DNA from: Halostagnicola sp. A56
Lineage (GTDB): Archaea; Halobacteriota; Halobacteria; Halobacteriales; Natrialbaceae
Direction of reading: 5' to 3'
Length of the DNA stretch: 64,000 bases
Assembly (NCBI RefSeq): GCF_000691505.1
Contig: NZ_JMIP02000020.1
Span: 186,001 to 250,000, forward strand
Notes under the pieces: model-generated
What the model was told of the DNA's origin: nothing
What the model saw: the letters and a program-made list of their open reading frames with translations, nothing else
Databases searched by the model: none
Translations under genes and position numbers: made by a program
Shown: piece by piece, positions 1 through 7,786 of the stretch
Numbering within the stretch: the first letter of the stretch is position 1
Layout of the letters: every line of letters begins with the position of its first letter

Positions 1-2
1 CG

Positions 3-146
3 AATACGATCATCGACTACTCGTTGAACACCGGCACGACGAACACGGATGTCGTCGGATTCAACGCCCATCCCCAGACACAGATGCTGCTGAGTTACGC
101 GCTGTACAACCCCGCAGATGAACAGCTCATCTATCTCGATCGATAA
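3..146 (+). CDS. ABC transporter solute-binding protein, C-terminal end (partial)
   Basis: The reading frame enters from the left edge and stops at a TAA at 144-146, giving 47 residues. Ends such as YALYNPADEQLIYLDR are typical of family-5 extracellular peptide-binding proteins. The assignment rests mainly on context: it lies 30 bases upstream of a complete dppB-C-D-F set on the same strand, where the binding protein normally sits. It would be lipid-anchored outside the membrane and deliver peptide or a similar substrate to the permease. The substrate cannot be read from this fragment. Confidence 0.7.
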   Translation, partial: NTIIDYSLNTGTTNTDVVGFNAHPQTQMLLSYALYNPADEQLIYLDR

Positions 147-176
147 GATGGCGGCGACCGATCTGAGGGCAGACGT

Positions 177-1133
177 ATGAGTATGCAACGGTACATCGCA
201 CGGCGAATCGTAACCTCCGTCCCGGTCCTGATCGGCGTTTCGATGGTCACGTTCGGGCTCATGCACGCCGCACCGGGCGACGTCGTGAGCCAACTCGTCG
301 CCTCCAATCCCAACGTATCGGCCGCGGAAGCCGTCCGGCTTCGCGAGGAGTTCGGCCTGAACGACCCGATCTGGGTGCAGTACATAGATTGGATGCGGGG
401 CGTCCTGACCGGCGACTTCGGCGAGGTCTACTCCTCGGGTCGGGACGCCGGAGCGGTCATCTGGGCACGATTACCCGAAACGCTCGTTCTCGGGGCGTTC
501 GGCTGGATCTTCGCGATCGCGATCGCGATTCCCAGTGGGATCTACGCGGCGGTCAACAAGGACCAACTCGGCGACGATGTCAGCCGATTCGTCGCGCTCT
601 CGGGGATCTCCGTTCCGAACTTCTGGCTGGGACTCATGTTGATGGCAGTGTTCGCCGTCCAGTTCGACCTGTTTCCCACGCTGGACCCACAGACCGGGTT
701 GTTCTCCCGACAGATGCTCTGGTGGTTGATCCTGCCGGGCGTGACGATCGGAACAGCCGCAGCGGCGAACGTAATGCGGATCATGCGCACGTCGATGGCC
801 GAGGAACTGAACAAAGAGTACGTGACTGCCGCGCGTGCGAAGGGACTCCCCGAACGGACCATCATTCTCAAGCACGTGCTTCGAAACTCGATGATCTCGG
901 TCACGACCGTCGCAGCGTTTCTGACTGCGGGACTCGTCTCCGGGTCGGTCGTGGTCGAAAACGTCTTCTCCTGGCCGGGACTCGGGCAGGAACTCGTCGC
1001 GGCGATCCAGCTCAGGGAGATGAATCTGATCATGGGGATCACCCTCTTGACCGGGGTCGTCATCGTACTCGCTAACTTGCTCGCAGACATCGTATACGCG
1101 GTACTCGACCCACGAATTAGAGACGAATATTAA
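177..1133 (+). CDS. dppB: Dipeptide/oligopeptide-type ABC permease (DppB family)
   Basis: This 318-residue membrane permease has the usual DppB layout: an N-terminal helix (about residues 9-30), a periplasmic-side segment with PIWVQYIDWMRGVLTGDFG, then five more helices. The cytoplasmic EAA coupling loop, EYVTAARAKGLPERTIILKH, is near residues 214-233 and docks onto the ATPases. Length is normal for the family. The gene lies 30 bases after the binding-protein gene and 6 bases before dppC. Codons from residue 108 to the stop are duplicated exactly about 5.4 kb downstream. Dipeptide, oligopeptide or nickel remain possible substrates. Confidence 0.93.
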   Translation: MSMQRYIARRIVTSVPVLIGVSMVTFGLMHAAPGDVVSQLVASNPNVSAAEAVRLREEFGLNDPIWVQYIDWMRGVLTGDFGEVYSSGRDAGAVIWARLPETLVLGAFGWIFAIAIAIPSGIYAAVNKDQLGDDVSRFVALSGISVPNFWLGLMLMAVFAVQFDLFPTLDPQTGLFSRQMLWWLILPGVTIGTAAAANVMRIMRTSMAEELNKEYVTAARAKGLPERTIILKHVLRNSMISVTTVAAFLTAGLVSGSVVVENVFSWPGLGQELVAAIQLREMNLIMGITLLTGVVIVLANLLADIVYAVLDPRIRDEY

Positions 1134-1231
1134 CAATCTATGTCAACAAAACGAGGACGAATACGGATCTCGGGATTCGAGACCGAACGTATCGAAGAAC
1201 ACGAATCGACGGACGTTCACGGGGACGAGTA
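497..1231 (+). repeat. 735-bp direct repeat, copy 1 (inside dppB and dppC)
   Basis: The stretch from dppB codon 108 through codon 30 of dppC occurs again at a constant offset of 5395 bases. No difference was seen over the translated part. The matching region ends abruptly on both sides (496 against 5891, and 1232 against 6627). This is the resident copy in an intact operon. Confidence 0.95.
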
Positions 1232-2156
1232 CACCGAACCGGAAGGGATACTCCACCGGATCGTGAGCCGACTCCTGCGGGATCGACTCGCGCTCGCGAG
1301 CATCGTGATCGTCGTGCTGATGGCGGTCGCCGCGCTGGTCGCTCGCCCGTGGACCGTCTTCGGAGTTACCGTCCAACCGCTCTCGCTCGCGCCGTTCGAC
1401 CCGACGGAATCGGCGGTCGCCGGTCCCCACGAGATGCCGTCCGCGGCCCACCTGATGGGAACTGACCGGCTGGGCCGAGACATCTTCTCTCGAGTGATGA
1501 TCGGCGGCCGGTACAGCATCTCGATCGGACTCGTCGTGACCGTGATCGCCTCGGTCGTCGGCGTGCTCTACGGCAGCGCCGCCGGGTACTTCGGCGGCCG
1601 CGTCGACACCGTATTGATGCGGGTGCTCGATCTGGTGTTCGCGTTTCCCGGCCTCGTGCTTGCGTTGGTTCTCGTCGCCCTGTTCGGCGGCGGGTTCTGG
1701 CCGCTCGTCGGCGCGTTCGTGGTGGTCGGCTGGGCGTCGTACGCACGTATTATCAGGGGAGAGATCCTCAAGGTCAAACAGAACGAGTACGTGATGGCTG
1801 CGAAAGCACTCGGCGCGCGGGATCGGTCGGTGGTGTTGCGCCACATCATTCCGAACGCGATCGCACCGGTGGTCGTGCAAGCGACGCTCAGCGTCGGCAC
1901 CGTCGTCATCGGCGTGGCCGCGCTCGGGTTTCTCGGCCTCGGGTTCGACCCCGGAACGCCCGAGTGGGGGACGATGCTCGACGGCGAGCGCGACACCCTC
2001 GCGACGGGCGCGGGCGGGACCTGGTACTGGTGGGCAACGGTCTTTCCCGGCCTCATGATCTTCCTGTTCGTCATGGCCATGAACGTCATCGGCGACGCGA
2101 TCAACGACGCGCTCGACACGCAAGTCGACGATGTCGGCCGTGGAGGTGGCGGCTGA
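1140..2156 (+). CDS. dppC: Dipeptide/oligopeptide-type ABC permease (DppC family)
   Basis: This 338-residue partner permease starts with about 45 hydrophilic residues. The family sequence HLMGTDRLGRDIFSRVMIGG follows the first membrane helix, and the EAA loop (EYVMAAKALGARDRSVVLRH) lies near residue 215. Several further helices end in a family-typical WGTMLDGERD / WWATVFPGLMIFL region. Its TGA overlaps the ATG of dppD by one base, implying translational coupling. It would form the transmembrane heterodimer with DppB. The first 92 bases of the gene are repeated at 6535-6626. Confidence 0.93.
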   Translation: MSTKRGRIRISGFETERIEEHESTDVHGDEYTEPEGILHRIVSRLLRDRLALASIVIVVLMAVAALVARPWTVFGVTVQPLSLAPFDPTESAVAGPHEMPSAAHLMGTDRLGRDIFSRVMIGGRYSISIGLVVTVIASVVGVLYGSAAGYFGGRVDTVLMRVLDLVFAFPGLVLALVLVALFGGGFWPLVGAFVVVGWASYARIIRGEILKVKQNEYVMAAKALGARDRSVVLRHIIPNAIAPVVVQATLSVGTVVIGVAALGFLGLGFDPGTPEWGTMLDGERDTLATGAGGTWYWWATVFPGLMIFLFVMAMNVIGDAINDALDTQVDDVGRGGGG

Positions 2157-3499
2157 TGGCGCTGCTCGAGGTCGAGAGCCTGACGGTGTCGTTTTACACC
2201 TCGGAAGGCGTCGTGACGGCCGTCGACGACCTCTCCTACGAGATCGAAGCCGGCGAGAAGTTCGGCGTCGTCGGCGAGAGCGGCGCGGGAAAGAGCGTGA
2301 CCGCACTGTCGCTGTTGCGTCTCATCGAGAGCCCCGGCGAGATCGAGAGCGGCTCGATCAGGTTCTGCGATGCGGACACCGTCGAATCGCTCGCGGAGTC
2401 CTACCCGGACAGCGTCGTCGACGTCGAACGGCTTCGACGCGAGTCGTCGTTCGACGACGTCATCGACCGGCTCGAGCAGCGCGGGGTTTCGGGAGCGGAC
2501 GTGACGGGCAATCTCGAACACGAGGGAGCTGACTTGCACCAGCTCTACGCCGACGGCGAACTCAACATGCGAAACGTCGTCGACCGGGGGTACGCGGTCG
2601 ACCTCGGGCTGATCGGCGAAGAGGACTTCATCGTACGCGACGGGGAAACCTGCTACGTCGAACTGCTCCGCGCGCCGGAAGCGGCGGTTCGGCGACTCCG
2701 CGGGAACAACGTCGCGATGATATTTCAGGACGCCCAGACAGCGCTCAACCCCGTCTACACCGTCGGCGAGCAGATCGCCGAGGCGATCAGACACCACCTC
2801 GACTACGACGACGAGGCGGCGAAGACGCGGGGGATCGAGCTGCTCGATACGGTCGGCATTCCGGACGCCGAAAACCGCTACAGCGACTATCCACACGAGT
2901 TCTCCGGCGGCATGCAACAGCGGGCGGTCATCGCCATGGCGCTCTCCTGTGATCCCGACGTGATCATCGCCGACGAACCGACGACGGCGCTCGACGTGAC
3001 GACCGAGGCGAAGATCCTCGACCTGCTCGAGGAGTTGACCGACGAGTTCGATACCGCGGTCCAACTCATCACGCACGACCTCGGCGTCGTCGCCGAGCTC
3101 TGTGATCGGGTGATGGTGATGTACGCGGGCCAACCGGTCGAGAAGTCGCCGGTCGAGGAGCTGTACTACGACCCGAAACACCCCTACACCGTCGGCCTGA
3201 TGAGTTCGATTCCGCGCATCGGCGACGACCGCGATCGGCTCCAGACGATCCCCGGGACGATGCCCGACCTGATCGAGACGCCGTCGGGCTGTCGCTTCCA
3301 CCCGCGGTGTCCGTACGCGGAGCGGAGTTGCCAGCAGACCGAGCCCCGACTGGTCGAGTTCGACGACGCCGACGGACGGGGGCGGTCGGCGAAGTGTCTC
3401 GAGTACACGGGCGATCTCGAGGGGGGTCTCGACTACAGCGTCACCGTCGAGAGCGAACACGTCCCAAGTGAACGGATTCCGGGTGAACGCAATGACTAA
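2156..3499 (+). CDS. dppD: Oligopeptide ABC transporter ATP-binding protein (DppD family) with an insertion
   Basis: This ATPase has 447 residues counted from the ATG that overlaps the dppC stop; an upstream in-frame start exists but lies inside dppC. Walker A is GESGAGKS (40-47), the Q-loop is Q191, the signature is FSGGMQQR (249-256), Walker B is VIIADEPTT and the H-loop is H307. Between Walker A and the Q-loop there are about 90 more residues (roughly 72-180) than usual for DppD, acidic and not recognised. The C-terminal oligopeptide/dipeptide domain keeps the four-cysteine pattern C379, C385, C392, C414, which in relatives is associated with an iron-sulfur cluster. It powers the DppBC channel together with DppF. 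Confidence 0.92.
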   Translation: MALLEVESLTVSFYTSEGVVTAVDDLSYEIEAGEKFGVVGESGAGKSVTALSLLRLIESPGEIESGSIRFCDADTVESLAESYPDSVVDVERLRRESSFDDVIDRLEQRGVSGADVTGNLEHEGADLHQLYADGELNMRNVVDRGYAVDLGLIGEEDFIVRDGETCYVELLRAPEAAVRRLRGNNVAMIFQDAQTALNPVYTVGEQIAEAIRHHLDYDDEAAKTRGIELLDTVGIPDAENRYSDYPHEFSGGMQQRAVIAMALSCDPDVIIADEPTTALDVTTEAKILDLLEELTDEFDTAVQLITHDLGVVAELCDRVMVMYAGQPVEKSPVEELYYDPKHPYTVGLMSSIPRIGDDRDRLQTIPGTMPDLIETPSGCRFHPRCPYAERSCQQTEPRLVEFDDADGRGRSAKCLEYTGDLEGGLDYSVTVESEHVPSERIPGERND

Positions 3500-4865
3500 C
3501 GAGCAGCGGCCGATCCTGCGGTCGACCGGACTGACGAAACACTACGAGAACACCAACGGCTTCGTCGACACGCTACTCGGCCGGTCGGAACTCGTCAAGG
3601 CGGTCGACGGGGTCGACCTCGAGTTGTACCCCGGCGAAACGCTCGGGGTCGTCGGCGAGAGCGGCTGTGGGAAGACGACGCTCGGCCGATCGCTCCTTCG
3701 ACTCATCGAACCGACGGAGGGATCGATCACGTACACCAGACGGACGGAAACCGGCGAACTGCGTGAGATCGAACTCACGGATCTCTCGAGTTCCGAACTG
3801 CGGGACCTTCGGACGGACCTCCAGTACATCTTCCAGGACCCGTTCTCGAGTCTGAATCCGCGTCTCACGGTCGGCGACATCATCGGCGAACCGCTCGACA
3901 TCCACGACATCGCCGATGGCGAGCGACGCCACGAGCGCATTCAGGAACTGCTCGAGACCGTCGGCCTCAATCCGAGCCACGTCCACCGGTACCCTCACGA
4001 GTTCTCCGGCGGACAGCGCCAGCGGATCGGCATCGCTCGAGCGTTGGCGGTCGATCCCGAGATCATCGTCTGCGACGAACCGGTGAGCGCCCTCGACGTG
4101 AGCGTCCAGGCCCAGATCCTGAACCTGCTCGAGGACTTGCAGGCGGAGTTCGACCTCTCGTATATCTTCATCGCACACGACCTGAGCGTCGTCGAACACA
4201 TCGCAGACAGAATCGCGGTCATGTACCTCGGCGAGTTCGCCGAGATCGGAACCACCGAGGAGGTGTTCTCGGAGCCGTACCACCCCTACACCGAGGCGCT
4301 GCTCTCCGCGATCCCCGAACCGGACCCGCTCTGGGACGGCGAGAAAATCCTCCTCGAGGGGCAGGTCCCGTCCCCGATCGATCCGCCGTCGGGCTGTCGA
4401 TTCCACACGCGGTGCCCCCGCGTTATCCCGCCCGAGGAGTTCGACCTCGAGCAGTCGGCGTGGCGGTCGGTGCTTACCTTCAAGCTCCGCGCCGAGGACG
4501 CAGACGCCGTCGACGAACTCGTGACGATAACCGACGAGTCGGCCCGCGAGGACGTGACGGCGCTCTCGAGGGCGGACATCGACGAACTCGTTCGCTCGGA
4601 GTTCGACATCCCGGACCCGCTATCGGACCCCGCCGCCGAGGAACTCCTCGCGAGTTCGATCGACGAGTTGCATTCGGTCGATAGCACCGCCGCCGCGGCG
4701 ACGCTCGAGGAGCGGTTCGTCTCGCCGTGTGAGACGACCGAGCCGTCGTCCGTCGACCTCTCGCGGACCCACGCGATCGACTGTCTTCGCTACGAGGGCG
4801 GGAACGCGAACCGACAGGCGGGAACCGCCGGAGCCAGGCAAGACGAAACACTCGCCGACGACTGA
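3492..4865 (+). CDS. dppF: Oligopeptide ABC transporter ATP-binding protein (DppF family) with split Cys motif
   Basis: This second ATPase has 457 residues from the ATG that overlaps the end of dppD by 8 bases; an in-frame GTG at 3468 is possible but lies deeper inside dppD. Walker A is GESGCGKT (55-62), the signature is EFSGGQRQR, Walker B is [13 protein letters not shown], and AHDLSVV contains the H-loop histidine. The C-terminal motif starts normally (GCRFHTRCP), but the third and fourth cysteines (SPCE, IDCL) come only after about 110 acidic residues. A spacer is therefore inserted in the cysteine motif. The protein ends in a hydrophilic tail. Confidence 0.92.
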   Translation: MTNEQRPILRSTGLTKHYENTNGFVDTLLGRSELVKAVDGVDLELYPGETLGVVGESGCGKTTLGRSLLRLIEPTEGSITYTRRTETGELREIELTDLSSSELRDLRTDLQYIFQDPFSSLNPRLTVGDIIGEPLDIHDIADGERRHERIQELLETVGLNPSHVHRYPHEFSGGQRQRIGIARALAVDPEIIVCDEPVSALDVSVQAQILNLLEDLQAEFDLSYIFIAHDLSVVEHIADRIAVMYLGEFAEIGTTEEVFSEPYHPYTEALLSAIPEPDPLWDGEKILLEGQVPSPIDPPSGCRFHTRCPRVIPPEEFDLEQSAWRSVLTFKLRAEDADAVDELVTITDESAREDVTALSRADIDELVRSEFDIPDPLSDPAAEELLASSIDELHSVDSTAAAATLEERFVSPCETTEPSSVDLSRTHAIDCLRYEGGNANRQAGTAGARQDETLADD

Positions 4866-5012
4866 GACGGGATCGAGACGGCCTGGTTGCCAGTCTCGTC
4901 CGTCCAACTGTTATCGCCCTCCGATCACGCTCCAATCACGCCGGTATCTCCCCGTCGCAGCCCGTTCGAATCCTCGGAAGGATTTTGCCCCCGGAGCCCC
5001 CTCTCACTGGTA

Positions 5013-5549
5013 ATGCGTCGGATTTACGAGTCGAACGCGATCTCTCGGGACGACGATCAGTTCACGCCGTCCGAACGCTCGTCCGCGGCGGAGCCCCAGG
5101 CCGCGCGAACGATCAACGGATCGGCCTGGAGCAAGCGCCTCGTCCCCCACCGACTCCGCCGCCGTGCCGTTTCGGTGCGCGTTTCGACGCCGGTGACGAC
5201 GGTCGCTCCCGAGACAGAGATTCCGTTCACGGTGACGATGAAAAACGCGTTGCCGATCCCGATCACGATCAGAACCCGCTCTCCGATCCGCTGGACGTGG
5301 TCGGTCGACGACGCGCCGGAGGCCTCGAGAACGACGCGACGGGAGCCGCCGGACAGGCCGGGCGAACTCCACTTCGACCGCGGCGAACGGCGACAGTTTC
5401 GCAGACGGTGGTCCCAGCGGTTCAAAGTATCCGACCGGGAGTGGGAGCCTGCCGACCCGGGCGAGTACACGATCAGCGCGGCCATCAACGTCGACGATCC
5501 GGACCGATGGGGCTTGTCCGACGAGACGACGATTCGAATCGAGTCGTGA
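5013..5549 (+). CDS. Conserved haloarchaeal hypothetical protein, beta-rich
   Basis: This 178-residue soluble protein is read from the ATG at 5013; a longer frame from 4887 has proline- and serine-rich sequence unlike a protein start. It begins MRRIYESNAISRDDDQFTP and continues with alternating strands (VSVRVSTPVTTVAPETEI, PFTVTMKNALPIPITIRT) resembling an immunoglobulin-like fold. It ends with a GEYTISAAINVDDPDRWGL segment. No signal peptide or membrane helix is seen. Proteins with this start are familiar from haloarchaeal genomes, but I know no function. It follows the dpp operon after 147 bases and is not clearly part of it. Confidence 0.75.
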   Translation: MRRIYESNAISRDDDQFTPSERSSAAEPQAARTINGSAWSKRLVPHRLRRRAVSVRVSTPVTTVAPETEIPFTVTMKNALPIPITIRTRSPIRWTWSVDDAPEASRTTRREPPDRPGELHFDRGERRQFRRRWSQRFKVSDREWEPADPGEYTISAAINVDDPDRWGLSDETTIRIES

Positions 5550-5703
5550 GAGCTGCCGTCCTCGACCGGCGGCGTCGTGTGTCGTTTTTGACTCGTTTTG
5601 GTTTCAACTCGAGTGATCTAGTAAGTGCGTATTCACACGTTCTAGCTAGCAATTTGAATATTAAAATCGGCAGACATTTTTCGGAGGGAGTTGATTACCC
5701 CGT

Positions 5704-5889
5704 ATGGTATCCCGCGAAAATTTGTTAACAGCAATTTTCGTCGTTATTGCCCTTCCAACCGCCTACCTCGCTCAAGTCCTACTTGAGTCTGCTAACGTTG
5801 GGGAAGATCCCACCTTTGTGATTTCTTTTTCCGTCATAATTTTTGTTGGTGTGTTCTTACCACAGGTTCTCAACTCTCGCCTTCACTAA
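5704..5889 (+). CDS. Small two-helix membrane protein
   Basis: This encodes 61 residues with two hydrophobic segments (LTAIFVVIALPTAYLAQVLL and FVISFSVIIFVGVFLPQVL) separated by a short acidic loop. The gene is much more AT-rich than its neighbours, and a purine-rich GGAGGGAG stretch lies about 15 bases upstream of the ATG. The stop codon is followed after only two bases by the start of the duplicated dppB segment, in the same reading frame, so the gene borders a rearrangement point. No family is recognised. Confidence 0.5.
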   Translation: MVSRENLLTAIFVVIALPTAYLAQVLLESANVGEDPTFVISFSVIIFVGVFLPQVLNSRLH

Positions 5890-5891
5890 CA

Positions 5892-6626
5892 GTTCGGCTG
5901 GATCTTCGCGATCGCGATCGCGATTCCCAGTGGGATCTACGCGGCGGTCAACAAGGACCAACTCGGCGACGATGTCAGCCGATTCGTCGCGCTCTCGGGG
6001 ATCTCCGTTCCGAACTTCTGGCTGGGACTCATGTTGATGGCAGTGTTCGCCGTCCAGTTCGACCTGTTTCCCACGCTGGACCCACAGACCGGGTTGTTCT
6101 CCCGACAGATGCTCTGGTGGTTGATCCTGCCGGGCGTGACGATCGGAACAGCCGCAGCGGCGAACGTAATGCGGATCATGCGCACGTCGATGGCCGAGGA
6201 ACTGAACAAAGAGTACGTGACTGCCGCGCGTGCGAAGGGACTCCCCGAACGGACCATCATTCTCAAGCACGTGCTTCGAAACTCGATGATCTCGGTCACG
6301 ACCGTCGCAGCGTTTCTGACTGCGGGACTCGTCTCCGGGTCGGTCGTGGTCGAAAACGTCTTCTCCTGGCCGGGACTCGGGCAGGAACTCGTCGCGGCGA
6401 TCCAGCTCAGGGAGATGAATCTGATCATGGGGATCACCCTCTTGACCGGGGTCGTCATCGTACTCGCTAACTTGCTCGCAGACATCGTATACGCGGTACT
6501 CGACCCACGAATTAGAGACGAATATTAACAATCTATGTCAACAAAACGAGGACGAATACGGATCTCGGGATTCGAGACCGAACGTATCGAAGAACACGAA
6601 TCGACGGACGTTCACGGGGACGAGTA
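5892..6626 (+). repeat. 735-bp direct repeat, copy 2 (truncated dppB/dppC)
   Basis: This is the second copy of bases 497-1231 in the same orientation. The left border lies two bases after the stop codon of a small AT-rich gene. The right border runs into unrelated sequence before tRNA-Glu. No terminal inverted repeats or transposase flank it. Its lack of decay suggests a recent event, or an assembly error at a repeat. Confidence 0.93.
5893..6528 (+). pseudogene. Truncated second copy of dppB (residues 108-318)
   Basis: The frame encodes the last two thirds of the DppB permease, including the EAA loop, and ends at the normal stop. The first 107 codons are missing; upstream in the same frame is the stop of the small membrane gene at 5887-5889. 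An internal ATG at 6031 could start a 165-residue product, but without the N-terminal helices it would not be a permease. It is best read as a non-functional duplicate. Confidence 0.9.
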
Positions 6627-6666
6627 TCATACGAGGACGTTTGCCGTAGAGATAGAAAAACGTTGA
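6535..6666 (+). pseudogene. Truncated second copy of the dppC start
   Basis: The duplicated start codon and first 30 codons of dppC run out of the repeat at 6626 into foreign sequence. They add about a dozen residues (HTRTFAVEIEKR) before a TGA at 6664-6666, giving a 43-residue product if translated. All membrane helices of DppC are absent. Confidence 0.85.
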
Positions 6667-6974
6667 GAACCGCTTCGAATTCGTCCGCAATTTCCTGCGT
6701 TCGCTGTGATTTTCCGCGCTCGAATCGATGTCGTGAGATCGGGTACGGCGAAGTGATCCGGTGTACGTCCACTTCCCGATCGACTGCAGACGGTCGCGAT
6801 TCTCGAGTCATCTCGACGCTCGAGGAGTCTCGATGCGTACGACACGCGTTTCGGTGCGTCATTCACTGCCACTGGAGGGATGGAACGGAACCCTTTTTAC
6901 TAGCCCCCGGCAACGGATGGGTGTAGCTTCACACGGCCGCACCGAACCGCGGTACGGTGTCGAAGCGAACGATC
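6667..6974. other. Region between the dppB/dppC duplicate and tRNA-Glu, no gene recognised
   Basis: About 300 bases between the duplicated segment and the tRNA. Short open frames exist on both strands but have arginine- and serine-rich composition unlike haloarchaeal proteins. A CTTTTTAC stretch near 6891-6899 could belong to a promoter, but it is farther from the tRNA than a TATA box should be. Confidence 0.5.
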
Positions 6975-7049
6975 GCTCCGTTGGTGTAGTCCGGCCAATC
7001 ATTTCGGCCTTTCGAGCCGATGACCAGGGTTCAAATCCCTGACGGAGCA
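6975..7049 (+). tRNA. tRNA-Glu (anticodon TTC)
   Basis: This is a 75-base cloverleaf: acceptor GCTCCGT pairs with ACGGAGC and the discriminator is A at 7049. The anticodon stem is TCGGC/GCCGA with loop CTTTCGA, giving anticodon TTC. The TPsiC arm is CAGGGTTCAAATCCCTG. No intron and no encoded CCA are present. It sits at the edge of an accessory region, a common integration target, but no second copy of its 3' end was found downstream. Confidence 0.95.
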
Positions 7050-7170
7050 CTACTGCGACCGAGTTTTTCGAGATAGTAAGCGTACACAGCAGGCTTGAAT
7101 GAGAGAACCGTGAGTGACAGCGATCGTTTCACGTGGTTCAAATCTGACAACGCGTGCGTTGTTCGCTCCG

Positions 7171-7473
7171 TCACTTCGCGGTCACGTAGGTGAGAAAGAC
7201 CAGAGCGACGGTCTGAAGCGCGCGGAGGGTGACCACGGACTGCTGGACGACTGGGGAATTAGCGTAGAGCATCCCGCTACTGAAAAAGAAGTAAATCGCG
7301 ACGATATTCTCGAGGAGCATCACACCACCGAACGCCGCCAGCCCCGCGGTCATCTCGGATCCGAACGTTCGATAGTTGTCTACCCAGATGATTATCAACA
7401 CCGCAAGGAGGAGGGCGTTCGCTCCCGAGAGGGCGGTCGCTACTAGTATCCAGGGTCCTATCGTGTCCGCCAT
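7171..7473 (-). CDS. Small three-helix membrane protein paired with a winged-helix regulator
   Basis: This encodes 100 residues with three hydrophobic helices (about 8-30, 42-62 and 78-98) and very short loops. The start codon directly follows the stop of the winged-helix gene upstream with no intervening base, so the two are co-translated. Pairs of a short ArsR-like DNA-binding protein and a three-helix membrane protein are a recurring haloarchaeal arrangement. A membrane sensor acting on the regulator is plausible but is inference. Confidence 0.75.
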   Translation of the reverse strand: MADTIGPWILVATALSGANALLLAVLIIIWVDNYRTFGSEMTAGLAAFGGVMLLENIVAIYFFFSSGMLYANSPVVQQSVVTLRALQTVALVFLTYVTAK

Positions 7474-7746
7474 TCACATCGCCTCCAGAACGGTTTCGAA
7501 CTCCTTGCGGTGACGTTCAAATCGGTCAGTCAAAAAGTACAACCTTCCGTATTCATCCCCGCCAGATTCGATAACGTCGTGTTTCTGTAGCATATCGAGA
7601 TGATGCCTCACCGTATTATAATCGACGTCGAGACACTCTGCAAGTTGATTAGCATTCCGGGGACGGTCATCGAGGGCGGTGATGATCCGCGCGCGATTCT
7701 CGCCACCGCGAGTGCCAACGAGGAGATACCAGAGTGCCTTCTCCAT
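7474..7746 (-). CDS. Winged helix-turn-helix transcriptional regulator
   Basis: This is a 90-residue protein consisting almost only of a winged helix. The recognition region reads RNANQLAECLDVDYNTVRHHLDMLQKHDVIES, split here between helix 2, helix 3 and the start of the wing. It matches the ArsR/MarR-like style of archaeal regulators. No metal-binding cysteines are seen. It lies 40 bases after the sulfite-oxidase-type gene and abuts the membrane protein gene, so the three form a likely operon. Confidence 0.85.
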   Translation of the reverse strand: MEKALWYLLVGTRGGENRARIITALDDRPRNANQLAECLDVDYNTVRHHLDMLQKHDVIESGGDEYGRLYFLTDRFERHRKEFETVLEAM

Positions 7747-7786
7747 CCGTGCGTGCTCTCGTTTCGGGGGACTATCAATTCGGGGG

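Noticed and set aside
1964-2155. Upstream extension of dppD
   Set aside because: It would lie wholly inside dppC in another frame; the ATG overlapping the dppC stop gives the family N-terminus.
1568-3460. 630-codon open frame on the minus strand opposite dppC/dppD
   Set aside because: It is the GC-driven shadow of real genes on the plus strand; composition is rich in Arg/Val without any motif, while the plus strand has complete ABC domains.
6975-7049. Attachment-site repeat of the tRNA-Glu 3' end farther right
   Set aside because: Looked for CAGGGTTCAAATCCCTGAC and its end in 7050-13000 and found no second copy; an integrase is also absent.
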